Assembly (NCBI GenBank): GCA_958415245.1
Contig: CATYYP010000003.1
Coordinates: 1-18,711, forward strand
Direction of reading: 5' to 3'
Source of the DNA: Schaalia odontolytica
GTDB taxonomy: Bacteria > Actinomycetota > Actinomycetes > Actinomycetales > Actinomycetaceae
DNA: 18,711 nt
Under the pieces are notes generated by a model that was not told where the DNA came from, did no database searches, and saw only the letters and a list, made by a program, of their open reading frames with translations. Position numbers and translations under genes: made by a program. Positions 1 to 7,830 of this stretch are shown in pieces. Every line of letters begins with the position of its first letter. The first letter of the stretch is position 1.

Positions 1-72
1 CCCCCATTTGGGGTGTGCGGGGGTTTGTGGGGGCGTCAAAACCACCCCGGCCAGCCCCGCGGGGGGGGGGGG
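1..72. other. G-rich intergenic edge with a 12-G homopolymer
   Basis: The start of the window has several runs of four or five G separated by short T/G-rich spacers, then an uninterrupted run of twelve G at 61-72. No coding sequence is apparent. Such DNA can form G-quadruplexes and is prone to replication slippage. The region lies downstream of the alcohol dehydrogenase gene, so any effect would be on transcript ends or on an unseen neighbour to the left. The exact G count may be a sequencing or assembly artefact. Confidence 0.5.
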
Positions 73-90
73 CGGCCCGGACGACGGCGG

Positions 91-113
91 CCTCACGGCT
101 GAAAGCCGCGAGG
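91..113 (-). terminator. Hairpin downstream of the alcohol dehydrogenase gene
   Basis: A 10-bp stem, CCTCACGGCT / AGCCGCGAGG with a GAA loop, lies just past the stop codon of the minus-strand dehydrogenase. Read on the minus strand the single imperfect position becomes a G-U pair. No T-tract follows, so a terminator role is only suggested by position and stem strength. Confidence 0.35.
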
Positions 114-132
114 TTGCTGCAGCGCAACAGAA

Positions 133-1173
133 TCAGACGGTGAGCATGACCTTCGTGGCGCGACGCTCATCCATCGCGGCGTAGCCCTCGGCGGCCTGCT
201 CGAGCGGCAGGACCAGGTCGAAGACGGCGCCCGGGTTGATCTCGCCGCGGTAGATCAGGTCGATCATCGTGGGTAGGTACTTGCGTACGGCCGCGGGGCC
301 GCCGAACATATGGACCTCTGCGCCAAACATACGGCCCATGTCCAGGGAGACGCCGTGAGGAACGCCCACAAAGGACAGGTGGCCGCCGGGACGCACGCAA
401 CCGAGCGCCTGATCGAACGACGCCTCGTTGCCCACCGCCTCGACGACGCCGTCGGCGCCCAGGCCGTCGGTCAGTTCCTTGATGCGGGCGATGCCCTCCT
501 CGCCGCGCTCTTCGACGATGTCGGTCGCGCCGAACTGGCGGGCCAGAGCCTGGCGGTCCGCGTGGCGCGACATTGCGATGATGCGGGATGCGCCGAGCTG
601 CTTGGCGCCGATGATCGCGCCCAGGCCCACGGCTCCGTCGCCCACGACGACGATGGTCTTCCCGGGGGCGGCCCCGGCCTCGTCGGCGGCGAACCAGCCG
701 GTGCCGAGGACGTCGGAGGCGGCCAGGAGCGAGGGGAGCTGCTCGGGCGTGGGGGCAGCAGGGGTCTTCACCAGGGTGCCGTCAGCGAGGGCGATGCGGG
801 CGTACTCGGCCTGGGTGCCGCCGACGCGCATACCGACGAAGGCATCGCCCTGGGCGGCTGCGGTCGTGCAGCGCGAGGGGTAGCCGGAGCGGCAGGTCGC
901 GCACTCGCCGCAGGAGATACAGAACGAACCCACGACGAAATCGCCGGGCTTGACGGTCGTGACGGCCTCGCCCACCTCGACGACGGTTCCGACGTACTCG
1001 TGGCCCATGCGCTGCTCGTGGACCGGCTCCGATCCGCGGTAGGGCCACAGGTCCGAGCCGCAGATGCAGGTGGCCGCCAGCTTGATGATGGCGTCCGTGG
1101 GCTCCAGGATGGTCGGCATCGGCATCTCTTCGACGGTGACGTTGCCGGGTTCGTGCATGACGACGGCGCGCAT
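133..1173 (-). CDS. Zinc-dependent alcohol dehydrogenase family protein (medium-chain)
   Basis: A 346-residue medium-chain dehydrogenase, probably a cytosolic NAD(P)-dependent alcohol or polyol oxidoreductase. The N-terminal catalytic domain has the catalytic zinc region CICGSD (Cys38) and GHEYVG (His58, Glu59). It also has the structural zinc lobe Cys88-x2-Cys91-x2-Cys94-x7-Cys102. The Rossmann domain has VVGDGAVGLG near 177-186, and the following strand ends in SRH (203-205) rather than an acidic residue, which hints at NADP(H) preference. The length is normal for the family. The ATG is supported by GAGGAG at 1178-1183, four bases upstream. The gene is divergent from moaA and unrelated to nitrate or Moco functions as far as can be seen. 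The substrate cannot be named from sequence. Confidence 0.9.
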   Translation of the reverse strand: MRAVVMHEPGNVTVEEMPMPTILEPTDAIIKLAATCICGSDLWPYRGSEPVHEQRMGHEYVGTVVEVGEAVTTVKPGDFVVGSFCISCGECATCRSGYPSRCTTAAAQGDAFVGMRVGGTQAEYARIALADGTLVKTPAAPTPEQLPSLLAASDVLGTGWFAADEAGAAPGKTIVVVGDGAVGLGAIIGAKQLGASRIIAMSRHADRQALARQFGATDIVEERGEEGIARIKELTDGLGADGVVEAVGNEASFDQALGCVRPGGHLSFVGVPHGVSLDMGRMFGAEVHMFGGPAAVRKYLPTMIDLIYRGEINPGAVFDLVLPLEQAAEGYAAMDERRATKVMLTV

Positions 1174-1350
1174 GATTCTCCTCGTGATCGGTGCTGTGGT
1201 CGTGGGGCAACGGTAGCCCCTGAGTTCATGTGCTCGTCAGCGCTGGCCGCTGTCTCGTTTCTCTCAACGACGAGGCAGGGGCCGCGTCATGCCGTTCGCG
1301 GTCGGTTTTTCGAGGGGCGAACACCGGGCAAATCGGGGTAGGGTTGCGCC
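1174..1350. promoter_or_regulatory. Divergent promoter region of adh and moaA
   Basis: This 177-bp spacer separates two divergent genes and must hold both promoters. A small inverted repeat GGGGC-N7-GCCCC lies at 1204-1220 on the dehydrogenase side. On the moaA side TAGGGT at 1339-1344 fits the actinobacterial -10 pattern TANNNT and ends six bases before the ATG at 1351. No good Shine-Dalgarno sequence precedes that ATG. This spacing is what a leaderless mRNA starting at the ATG would show. No convincing -35 box was found for either gene. Confidence 0.4.
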
Positions 1351-2415
1351 ATGTCAGTCGAGTTCGTTTCCGCCTCTCAGGCGGCAGATGCGGTTGCGTG
1401 TGACGCGCCGCTGCGGCTCGTCGACACCTTCGGGCGCGTGGCCCGTGACTTGCGTGTGTCGCTCACCGACCGCTGCAATCTGCGCTGTTCCTACTGCATG
1501 CCCCCCGAAGGCCTGGACTGGCTGCCCACCGAGGAAACCCTGACGGACGACGAGGTCGTGCGCCTCGTGCGCGTTGGCGTCGAGCGGCTCGGGATCCGCC
1601 AGGTCCGCTTCACCGGCGGGGAACCCCTCCTGCGCCGAGGCCTCGAGGGGATCATCGAAGCGTGCTCCCATATGCGCACCGACGAGGGAAACCCCCTCGA
1701 CCTGGCCCTCACGACGAACGCGCTTGGCCTGGCCAAGCGGGCCCAGGGCCTGAAGGACGCGGGCCTGAACCGCGTCAACATTTCGCTTGATTCTCTGGAC
1801 CCTGAGCACTTCGCGGCGATCACCCGCCGCGACCGCCTCGGCGACGTCCTGGAGGGCATCGAGGCCGCCGCCCGCGCGGGGCTGAGCCCCATCAAGGTCA
1901 ACGCCCTCGTGCTGCGTGGCATGAACGAGGCCGACCTGCCCGACCTGGTCGACTACTGCCTGGACCGGGGCATCGAGCTGCGCGTCATCGAGCAGATGCC
2001 GATCGGCCCGCCGGACACGTGGGATCGTCAGAACATCATGACGGCCGACGAGATCCTGCACATCATGAGCACCCGCCACACGCTGACCCCCGCGCCCCGC
2101 GAGGATCCGCATTCGCCTGCGGGACGCTGGATCGTGGACGGTGACCCGACGAAGCGGCTCGGAGTCATCGCCTCCGTGTCCGACCCCTTCTGCAGCGCGT
2201 GCGATCGCACCCGCCTGACCTCGGACGGCATGGTGCGATCCTGCCTGTTTTCGACCGAAGAGACCTCGCTGCGCGACCTGCTGCGCGGCGGCGGGGACGA
2301 CGCTCAGATTGCCGCCCGGTGGGCCGATGCGATGTGGGCCAAGCCGGCGGCGCACGGGCTCAATATCGACACCTTTGCTCGCGCGTCGCGCACCATGAGC
2401 CGTATTGGCGGGTAA
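1351..2415 (+). CDS. moaA: GTP 3',8-cyclase MoaA (molybdenum cofactor biosynthesis)
   Basis: Radical SAM enzyme, 354 residues, that converts GTP to 3',8-cH2GTP in the first step of molybdopterin synthesis. The SAM cluster motif is Cys42-x3-Cys46-x2-Cys49 (CNLRCSYC), followed by FTGGEPLLRRG at 87-97. The second, substrate-binding 4Fe-4S cluster is given by Cys281, Cys284 and Cys298 in CSACDRTRLTSDG...CLF. The protein ends in the functionally important Gly-Gly of this family (SRIGG). The length is normal. Its usual partner moaC is absent from this window, so that enzyme must be encoded elsewhere. The gene precedes the nar operon in the same orientation but is separated by about 220 bp, so co-transcription is uncertain. 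Other Moco genes lie further right. Confidence 0.96.
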   Translation: MSVEFVSASQAADAVACDAPLRLVDTFGRVARDLRVSLTDRCNLRCSYCMPPEGLDWLPTEETLTDDEVVRLVRVGVERLGIRQVRFTGGEPLLRRGLEGIIEACSHMRTDEGNPLDLALTTNALGLAKRAQGLKDAGLNRVNISLDSLDPEHFAAITRRDRLGDVLEGIEAAARAGLSPIKVNALVLRGMNEADLPDLVDYCLDRGIELRVIEQMPIGPPDTWDRQNIMTADEILHIMSTRHTLTPAPREDPHSPAGRWIVDGDPTKRLGVIASVSDPFCSACDRTRLTSDGMVRSCLFSTEETSLRDLLRGGGDDAQIAARWADAMWAKPAAHGLNIDTFARASRTMSRIGG

Positions 2416-2484
2416 CTCCCACTAATTTCGTGACACCGATGTTTTCTAACAGCGGTCAATTGCTTGTTTGTTCACGGGAGGAAT

Positions 2485-2505
2485 GTCCCTGACGGGGGGA
2501 CTTTT
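2485..2505 (+). terminator. Weak terminator-like hairpin after moaA
   Basis: GTCCC (2485-2489) can pair with GGGAC (2497-2501), with one further G-U pair possible, and TTTT follows at 2502-2505. The stem is short for a high-GC genome, so termination would be partial at best. It would help separate moaA from the nar operon. Confidence 0.3.
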
Positions 2506-2545
2506 CATAGCGTTTACAAGGGTGATGCACGTCCCAATGGGTTCG

Positions 2546-2561
2546 TGTGGGTTACGTCATT
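2546..2561. promoter_or_regulatory. Candidate operator upstream of narK (imperfect CRP-like dyad)
   Basis: The 16-mer TGTGGGTTACGTCATT lies 78 bp before the narK start. It loosely fits the CRP/FNR-superfamily layout TGTGA-N6-TCACA. It shares TGT..GT.ACGT.A with the better dyad at 11067-11082 upstream of the regulator-MoaD gene. A weak promoter could follow (TTTCAA at 2560-2565, TAAAGA at 2582-2587). The bound protein is not known from sequence. Confidence 0.3.
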
Positions 2562-2638
2562 TCAATTGGTAGCCTCCGTGTTAAAGAATGTCCGGCGCAT
2601 GCCCGCGGTCGGACGTCCCTTTCGACCCGAGGAGAGCC

Positions 2639-3991
2639 ATGAGCGCGACCGAACCCGCGGCCAAGAAGAGCCGCTACCTGCTCACTGACTGGAACCCCAA
2701 CGATGAGTCCAAGTGGGACTCGAAGCTCGCGTGGCGCACGCTGTGGATCACGACCTACTCGCTGATCCTGGCCTTCTGCGTGTGGTTCCTGCCCAGCGCG
2801 ATCGCGCCCAAGCTGACGCTTCTCGGCTTCAACCTGGACAAGTCGCAGCTCTACTGGCTGACCGCCCTGCCGGGCCTGGCAGCCGGCATTCTGCGCTTCA
2901 TCTACATGTTCCTGCCCCCGCTCATCGGCACCCGCAAGCTCGTGGGTATCACCTCCCTGCTGTGCATCATCCCCATGGCCGGCTGGTTCTACGTCGTCCA
3001 GGACAACACGACCCCCTACTGGGTCCTGCTGACCCTGGCCTTCATGTGTGGCATCGGCGGCGGCTCGTTCTCCGGCTACATGGCCTCCACCGGCTACTTC
3101 TTCCCCAAGCGTCTGTCCGGCACAGCGCTCGGCCTGCAGGGCGGCATCGGCAACCTCGGCATGTCTGTCATCCAGCTGGTCGGCCCCATCCTCATGGGCT
3201 TCGGACTGTTCGGCATGACCTGGCTGGCCCCGCAGACGCAGGCCGCTGGCGACCACGCGGGTGAGCACATCTGGGTCTACAACGCCGCAGCATTCTTCAT
3301 TCCGTGGTGCCTCGTCGCCGCGATCCTCGCCTTCATCTGGCTGCGCGACGTGCCCGTCAAGGCCAACATCAAGCAGCAGCTGGACATCTTCTCCAACCCC
3401 AACACCTGGTACATGACCATCCTCTACGTCATGACCTTCGGCCTGTTCTCCGGTTTCTCCGCCGTCTTCGGCCTGCTCATCAACAACCAGTTCGGCCGCG
3501 AGTCCTCCCTCGCCCTGCCGGTCCTGGGCGCGACCTTCGCCTTCCTCGGCCCCCTCATCGGCTCGATCATCCGCATGTCCTGGGGCATCTTCTGTGACCG
3601 CATGGGCGGCGCCATCTGGACCTTCATCTCCGGTGTCGGCATGGCCATTACCCTGGCTGGCATCGCCTGGGTCTTGTACAACCCCACCGGTTGGAACGAC
3701 TTCTACATCTTCATGGCGCTCATGCTCACCATGTTCCTGTTCTCCGGCTTCGGTAACGCCGGTACCTTCAAGCAGATGCCGATGATCATGCCGGCCCGCC
3801 AGGCCGGCGGCGCCATCGGCTTCACCTCCGCCATCGCATCCCTCGGCCCCTTCCTCGTCGGCGTCGCCCTCTCCGCGGTTGGCACCGGCGGCGCGTGGGC
3901 CTTCTTCCTGGGATGCGCTATCTTCTGCGCCCTGTGCTCGGTCCTGTGCTGGATCATGTACGCGCGCAAGAACGCCCCGTTCCCCGGCTGA
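2639..3991 (+). CDS. narK: Nitrate/nitrite transporter NarK (MFS)
   Basis: Major facilitator superfamily porter of 450 residues for nitrate uptake and/or nitrite export. The first nitrate signature is at about 139-180, with GGGSFSGYMAS, FFPKRLSGTALG and GNLGMSVIQ. The second is at about 369-384, with FGNAGTFKQMPMI. Arg86 and Arg312 lie where substrate-binding arginines occur in NarK. Hydrophobic segments are consistent with twelve membrane spans. The ATG at 2639 is chosen over an in-frame start at 2588 because GAGGAG (2629-2634) sits just upstream and the extra 17 residues are not NarK-like. It is the first gene of the nar operon, 68 bp before narG, and supplies substrate to the cytoplasm-facing NarG. 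Confidence 0.95.
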   Translation: MSATEPAAKKSRYLLTDWNPNDESKWDSKLAWRTLWITTYSLILAFCVWFLPSAIAPKLTLLGFNLDKSQLYWLTALPGLAAGILRFIYMFLPPLIGTRKLVGITSLLCIIPMAGWFYVVQDNTTPYWVLLTLAFMCGIGGGSFSGYMASTGYFFPKRLSGTALGLQGGIGNLGMSVIQLVGPILMGFGLFGMTWLAPQTQAAGDHAGEHIWVYNAAAFFIPWCLVAAILAFIWLRDVPVKANIKQQLDIFSNPNTWYMTILYVMTFGLFSGFSAVFGLLINNQFGRESSLALPVLGATFAFLGPLIGSIIRMSWGIFCDRMGGAIWTFISGVGMAITLAGIAWVLYNPTGWNDFYIFMALMLTMFLFSGFGNAGTFKQMPMIMPARQAGGAIGFTSAIASLGPFLVGVALSAVGTGGAWAFFLGCAIFCALCSVLCWIMYARKNAPFPG

Positions 3992-3997
3992 TCCACC

Positions 3998-4015
3998 CGG
4001 CACTGCGTGGTGCCG
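3998..4015 (+). other. Small hairpin in the narK-narG gap
   Basis: CGGCAC and GTGCCG form a perfect 6-bp stem with a 6-base loop in the 68-bp spacer. No T-tract follows, so it is more likely an mRNA processing or stability element than a terminator. It could instead be chance in high-GC DNA. Confidence 0.25.
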
Positions 4016-4059
4016 ACGGACCTGCCACTGCCTCGTCAATCGACTCTTAGGAGCACCCC

Positions 4060-7000
4060 ATGACGAATCTCGAATCCGATATGACCTTCCCGACCTACGG
4101 CGGTGAGGTCAAGCCCGCGACCGGCGCGACCCTGTTTGCGCTCGGCTCGTGGCTGCGTCGCGGCAAGGCGTCCGCCGACGCGCGCCAGCTCTTCCTTGAG
4201 GGCGGCCGCGACGGCGACTCCTTCTACCGCGACCGCTGGAGCTACGACAAGATCGTGCGCTCCACCCATGGCGTGAACTGCACGGGCTCGTGCTCGTGGA
4301 AGATCTTCGTCAAGGACGGCGTCATCACCTGGGAAACCCAGCAGACTGACTACCCGTCGACCGGCGCTGACATGCCCGAGTACGAGCCCCGCGGCTGCCC
4401 GCGTGGCGCGGCGTTCTCGTGGTACGAGTACTCGCCGACCCGTATTAAGTACCCCTACGTGCGCGGTGTCCTGCTCGACATGTTCCGCGAGGCCAAGAAG
4501 CGCCTCGGGGATCCCGTCGACGCGTGGGCCGCGGTCGTCGAGGACCCGGAGAAGGCTCGCGCCTACAAGACGCAGCGTGGCCGCGGCGGCATGGTCCGCG
4601 TGTCGTGGGAAGAGGCGATGGAGATCGTCGCCGCCGCCTACGTGCACACGATCAAGCAGTACGGCCCTGACCGCATCGCCGGCTTCTCGGTCATCCCCGC
4701 TATGTCGATGATCTCCTACGGTGCGGGCGCACGCTTCCACGAGCTCATCGGCGCCACCATGCTGTCCTTCTACGACTGGTACGCGGACCTGCCCCCGGCC
4801 TCGCCGCAGGTGTTCGGCGATCAGACCGACGTGCCCGAGGCCGGCGACTGGTTCAACTCGCAGTACCTCATCATGTGGGGCACGAACCTGCCGCTGACCC
4901 GTACCCCCGACGCCCACTTCATGGCCGAGGCCCGCTACCACGGCCAGAAGGTCATCGTCGTGTCCCCGGACTTCGCGGACAACACGAAGTTCGCGGACGA
5001 CTGGTTGCGCGTCCAGCCCGGCACGGACGGCGCCCTGGCCCAGGCCATGGGTCACGTCATCCTCAAGGAATTCCACGTCGGCAAGCGCGAGCCCATGTTC
5101 CTGGACTACATGAAGCGCTTCACCGACGCCCCGTTCCTGGTGGAGATCAACGAGGTCGGCGAGGGTGCCCACGAGGGCATCGACCCGACGACCCTGGTCC
5201 CCGGCAAGTTCCTGACGGCCGCCAAGATGCCCGCGGGCACGACCGAGCGCACCGAGAACAACCAGTTCCGTCCCCTCGTCATCGAGGCCGATGGCACGGT
5301 CAAGGATCCGGGCGGCACGCTCGCCGATCGCTTCGGCGAGGAGGGCGCTGGCCACTGGAACCTCAACCTGGACGGCGTCGAGCCCGTCATGTCCATCATG
5401 GACACGGACGAGTGGGAAGCCGTTGAGATCGCCCTGCCGCGCTTCGACCTGCCCGCGGCCTCCGGCCAGGCTTCGGTCGGCGGCGGCTACGTCAAGCGTG
5501 GCGTGCCCGCGCGCCGCGTCAACGGCCGCCTCGTGACGACCGTGTTCGACATTCTGCTCGCCCAGTACGCCGTCGAGCGTGAGGGCCTGCCGGGCCAGTG
5601 GCCCACCGACTACATGGACGCCTCCACGCCGGGCACCCCCGCGTGGCAGGAGGAGTTCACGTCGGTTCCCGCCGGAGCCGCCATCAAGATCGGCCGCGAG
5701 TTCGCGCAGAACGCGGTCGAGACCGAGGGTCGTTCTATGATCCTCATGGGCGCTGGCACGAACCACTACTACCACTCCGACGAGATGTACCGTACGTTCC
5801 TGGCGCTCACGGAAATGTGTGGCACCCAGGGCCGCAACGGTGGCGGCTGGGCCCACTACGTGGGTCAGGAGAAGGTCCGCCCGATCATGGGTTGGGGCTC
5901 CTTCACCTTCGCTCTGGACTGGGCGCGCCCGCCGCGCCAGATGATCTCCACCGGCTGGTACTACATGACCACCGACCAGTGGCGCTACGACGGGGCCCCG
6001 GCCTCGGCTATGGCGAACCCGATCAAGTCCTCGCACCTGGACGGCAAGCAGCTGGTCGACACCCTCGTTGAGTCGGTTCAGCGCGGCTGGATGCCCTGCT
6101 ACCCGACGTTCTCCAAGGGCTCGACCCAGCTGGGTCGCGAGGCTGCCGAGGCCGGCATGGCCCCTGCGGAATACGTGTCCCAGGAGCTGCGCGAGGGTCG
6201 CCTGCAGTTCGCGATCGAGGACCCGGACGCCCACCACAACGTCCCGAAGATCCTCGCGAACTGGCGTACGAACCTGCTCGGCTCGTCCGCGAAGGGCACC
6301 GAGTTCTTCCTGCGTCACATGCTGGGCACCGGCAACGAGGTCAACGCCGAGGAGCTGGAAGAGGGCAACCGCCCCGCGTCCGTCAACTGGCGTGAGGCTC
6401 ACCCCGGCAAGCTCGACCTCATGTGGGTTGCGGACTTCCGTAACACCTCGACGACGCTGCACTCCGACGTCGTGCTGCCCGCCGCCACGTGGTACGAGAA
6501 GCACGACCTGTCCTCCACGGACATGCACCCCTTCATGCACTGCTTCGACGAGGCCGTGAACCCGCCGTGGGAGGCACGTACCGACTTCGAGGTGTTCCAG
6601 ACCCTGGCCCGCCTCGTCGGCCGCATGGCCCCCGGCCACCTGGACACCCAGACGGACGTCGTCGCGGTTCCGCTGGGGCACGACTCCCCGGACGCCATGA
6701 CCATGGCGGACGGCGTCGTTCCCGAGCAGACGTGGACGCCCGGCAAGACCATGCCGAAGCTGGTCCCGATCGAGCGTGACTACACGCAGGTCGGCTACAA
6801 GTTCGACCGCATGGGACCGCTCCTGCCCAAGGCCGGCCTGGCCTCGAAGGGCGTGGCGTACAACGTGCAGGAGGCGTACGAGCAGCTCGGCGACCTCAAC
6901 GGTCGCGCCCCCATGGACGGCAACGCCGGCGAGGGCATGCCGCTGTGCGACACCGCCATCAAGGCGGCGAACATGGCGCTGCGCTTCTCGGGCACCACGA

Positions 7001-7830
7001 ACGGCTCGCTGGCCGTTCAGGGCTTCCGCACGCTGGAAAAGCGCGTCGGCAACGAGATGGCGTTCCTGGCCGAAGGTGACGAAGAAAAGAAGATCACCTA
7101 CCAGGACACCGTCCTGCAGCCGCGCAGCGTCATCACCAGCCCCGAGTGGTCGGGTTCCGAGCACGGCGGTCGCCGCTACAGCGCCTTCGTGCAGAACGTC
7201 GAGTGCCGCAAGCCGTGGCACACGCTCACGGGCCGCCCGCAGTTCTACGTCGACCACGACTGGATGATGGACATGGGCGAGTCCCTGCCGATCTTCCGTC
7301 CGCCGCTCGACCTGGCGCACATCTACGGTGAGCGCCCCGTCGGCGACCACCGTCCCGGTCAGCCGGGAAAGGCCGAGGTCGCGGTGCGATACCTGACGAT
7401 CCACAACAAGTGGGCCATCCACTCCCAGTACTACGACAACCCGTACATGCTGACGCTGGGTCGTGGTGGCCAGACGGTGTGGATGAGCCCGCAGGACGCC
7501 GAGAAGATCGGCGTGCGCGACAACGAGTGGATCGAGGCGAAGAACCGTAACGGCACCGTGTCGGCTCGCGCTGTTGTCTCCCACCGTATCCCGGAGGGCA
7601 CGGTGTTCATGCACCACGCTCAGGATCGCCAGATCAACACCCCGCTGAATGAGGGGTCCGGCAAGCGCGGCGGTACGCACAACTCGCTGACCCGAATCTT
7701 CATTAAGCCGACCCACTTGGCCGGCGGATACGCGCAGTTCGCCTACGCGTTCAACTACTACGGTCCCACCGGCAATAACCGCGACGAGGTCACGGTTATC
7801 CGCCGCCGCTCCCAGGAGGTGCAGTTCTGA
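4060..7830 (+). CDS. narG: Respiratory nitrate reductase alpha subunit NarG
   Basis: Catalytic molybdenum subunit of the membrane-bound nitrate reductase, 1256 residues (E. coli NarG has 1247). It binds bis-MGD and reduces nitrate to nitrite in the cytoplasm. The FS0 cluster ligands appear as His70-x3-Cys74-x3-Cys78 and Cys113. This has the same spacing as E. coli His49/Cys53/Cys57/Cys92, a constant offset of 21. That offset places the Mo-ligand aspartate at Asp243 in FYDWYADLPPASP, which is present. No twin-arginine signal peptide is visible, as expected for NarG, which keeps only a vestigial one. AGGAG at 4049-4053 supports the ATG. Its stop overlaps the narH start (TGATG). No disruption was seen along its whole length. 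Confidence 0.98.
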   Translation: MTNLESDMTFPTYGGEVKPATGATLFALGSWLRRGKASADARQLFLEGGRDGDSFYRDRWSYDKIVRSTHGVNCTGSCSWKIFVKDGVITWETQQTDYPSTGADMPEYEPRGCPRGAAFSWYEYSPTRIKYPYVRGVLLDMFREAKKRLGDPVDAWAAVVEDPEKARAYKTQRGRGGMVRVSWEEAMEIVAAAYVHTIKQYGPDRIAGFSVIPAMSMISYGAGARFHELIGATMLSFYDWYADLPPASPQVFGDQTDVPEAGDWFNSQYLIMWGTNLPLTRTPDAHFMAEARYHGQKVIVVSPDFADNTKFADDWLRVQPGTDGALAQAMGHVILKEFHVGKREPMFLDYMKRFTDAPFLVEINEVGEGAHEGIDPTTLVPGKFLTAAKMPAGTTERTENNQFRPLVIEADGTVKDPGGTLADRFGEEGAGHWNLNLDGVEPVMSIMDTDEWEAVEIALPRFDLPAASGQASVGGGYVKRGVPARRVNGRLVTTVFDILLAQYAVEREGLPGQWPTDYMDASTPGTPAWQEEFTSVPAGAAIKIGREFAQNAVETEGRSMILMGAGTNHYYHSDEMYRTFLALTEMCGTQGRNGGGWAHYVGQEKVRPIMGWGSFTFALDWARPPRQMISTGWYYMTTDQWRYDGAPASAMANPIKSSHLDGKQLVDTLVESVQRGWMPCYPTFSKGSTQLGREAAEAGMAPAEYVSQELREGRLQFAIEDPDAHHNVPKILANWRTNLLGSSAKGTEFFLRHMLGTGNEVNAEELEEGNRPASVNWREAHPGKLDLMWVADFRNTSTTLHSDVVLPAATWYEKHDLSSTDMHPFMHCFDEAVNPPWEARTDFEVFQTLARLVGRMAPGHLDTQTDVVAVPLGHDSPDAMTMADGVVPEQTWTPGKTMPKLVPIERDYTQVGYKFDRMGPLLPKAGLASKGVAYNVQEAYEQLGDLNGRAPMDGNAGEGMPLCDTAIKAANMALRFSGTTNGSLAVQGFRTLEKRVGNEMAFLAEGDEEKKITYQDTVLQPRSVITSPEWSGSEHGGRRYSAFVQNVECRKPWHTLTGRPQFYVDHDWMMDMGESLPIFRPPLDLAHIYGERPVGDHRPGQPGKAEVAVRYLTIHNKWAIHSQYYDNPYMLTLGRGGQTVWMSPQDAEKIGVRDNEWIEAKNRNGTVSARAVVSHRIPEGTVFMHHAQDRQINTPLNEGSGKRGGTHNSLTRIFIKPTHLAGGYAQFAYAFNYYGPTGNNRDEVTVIRRRSQEVQF

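Noticed and set aside
310..1341. A 343-codon plus-strand frame over the alcohol dehydrogenase gene
   Set aside because: The minus-strand gene has complete zinc and nucleotide-binding motifs and a ribosome site; the plus-strand frame has neither.
2552..4039. A 495-codon open frame antisense to narK
   Set aside because: Biased E/G/H/A-rich translation without membrane segments or motifs; a codon-bias shadow of narK.
4036..7716. A 1226-codon open frame antisense to narG
   Set aside because: It lies entirely opposite an intact, conserved narG. Long antisense frames are expected in high-GC coding DNA, and its translation is low-complexity R/V/H/L/G-rich with no recognisable family.
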